A stretch of 64,000 bases of DNA from Cohnella sp. CFH 77786 (GTDB lineage Bacteria > Bacillota > Bacilli > Paenibacillales > Paenibacillaceae): NCBI RefSeq assembly GCF_019400745.1, contig NZ_WJIB01000003.1, positions 124,001-188,000 of the forward strand, read 5' to 3'. The notes beneath the pieces were generated by a model that had not been told where the DNA came from, did not search any database, and saw only the letters and a list, made by a program, of their open reading frames with translations. Made by a program: the position numbers and the translations under genes. Of this stretch, positions 63,949-64,000 are shown piece after piece. Each line of letters starts with the position of its first letter. Within the stretch, counting starts at the first letter, position 1.

Positions 63949-64000
63949 TTCTGGCCGGTCTCGCGTTATAATGTAAGCACTGGCAACTCCGTTTGGATGA

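Noticed and set aside
63967-63972. TATAAT near the end of the window
   Set aside because: No acceptable -35 at the right distance, and the downstream gene is outside the window.

Overview
This window reads as a chromosomal segment of a high-GC, spore-forming Firmicute of the Paenibacillus/Cohnella type. That assignment is inferred from strong AGGAGG-type ribosome binding sites, frequent TTG and GTG starts, a KinB-like kinase with a 5TMR membrane domain, GntR/YtrA-type ABC operons, many sugar-catabolic regulators, and c-di-GMP-I and preQ1-I riboswitches. No rRNA, tRNA, CRISPR array or intact mobile element was seen.

Positions 1-8.7 kb hold a fructan/sucrose locus, partly decayed. It contains the 3' part of a GH32 enzyme, a single ORF fusing a PfkB fructokinase to a GH32 sucrose hydrolase, a frameshifted cysteine-peptidase-like gene, and a large multi-domain levanase that has lost its 5' end and carries a frameshift. 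From 8.8 to 13.2 kb come a methyltransferase, a membrane protein and a LiaS/NarL-type two-component pair. Positions 13.3-17.3 kb form a translationally coupled sugar-acid or polyol operon (two Gfo/Idh/MocA oxidoreductases, a sugar-phosphate isomerase/epimerase) followed by an AraC regulator. Positions 17.4-27.3 kb carry FabF, an MmyB-like regulator, a secreted cadherin-like repeat protein with a duplicated four-domain block, an aldo/keto reductase, an amidase and nicotinate phosphoribosyltransferase.

Positions 27.3-32.2 kb encode a minus-strand operon (SIS isomerase, class II aldolase, PfkB kinase, DeoR repressor) divergent from a ROK kinase. The set fits a galactosamine/tagatose-type phosphosugar route to triose phosphates. 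An MFS exporter follows, then a LacI-ThuA-Gfo/Idh operon with an 18-bp operator palindrome, and a GH31 glycosidase. The intergenic region at 40.5-41.1 kb is notable. A c-di-GMP-I riboswitch plus terminator precedes a catalytically degenerate HD-GYP gene on the minus strand. A preQ1-I riboswitch, with its own terminator, precedes queF and a queuosine-precursor transporter on the plus strand.

Positions 42.4-49.8 kb contain an EamA transporter, a BNR-repeat lipoprotein, a GntR-ABC operon, a ROK glucokinase and an Fsr-type MFS exporter. Positions 49.8-53.5 kb carry two secreted proteins with metal-binding-like His-rich tails, interspersed with two different minisatellite arrays (51-bp and 48/51-bp units) and an ArsR-type regulator. 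Positions 53.6-58.4 kb are a xylose locus (XylR, XylA, XylB) with a promoter lying inside a XylR-type palindrome. The end of the window holds an SDR oxidoreductase, small hypothetical proteins, a HI0933-type flavoprotein and the KinB-like kinase.
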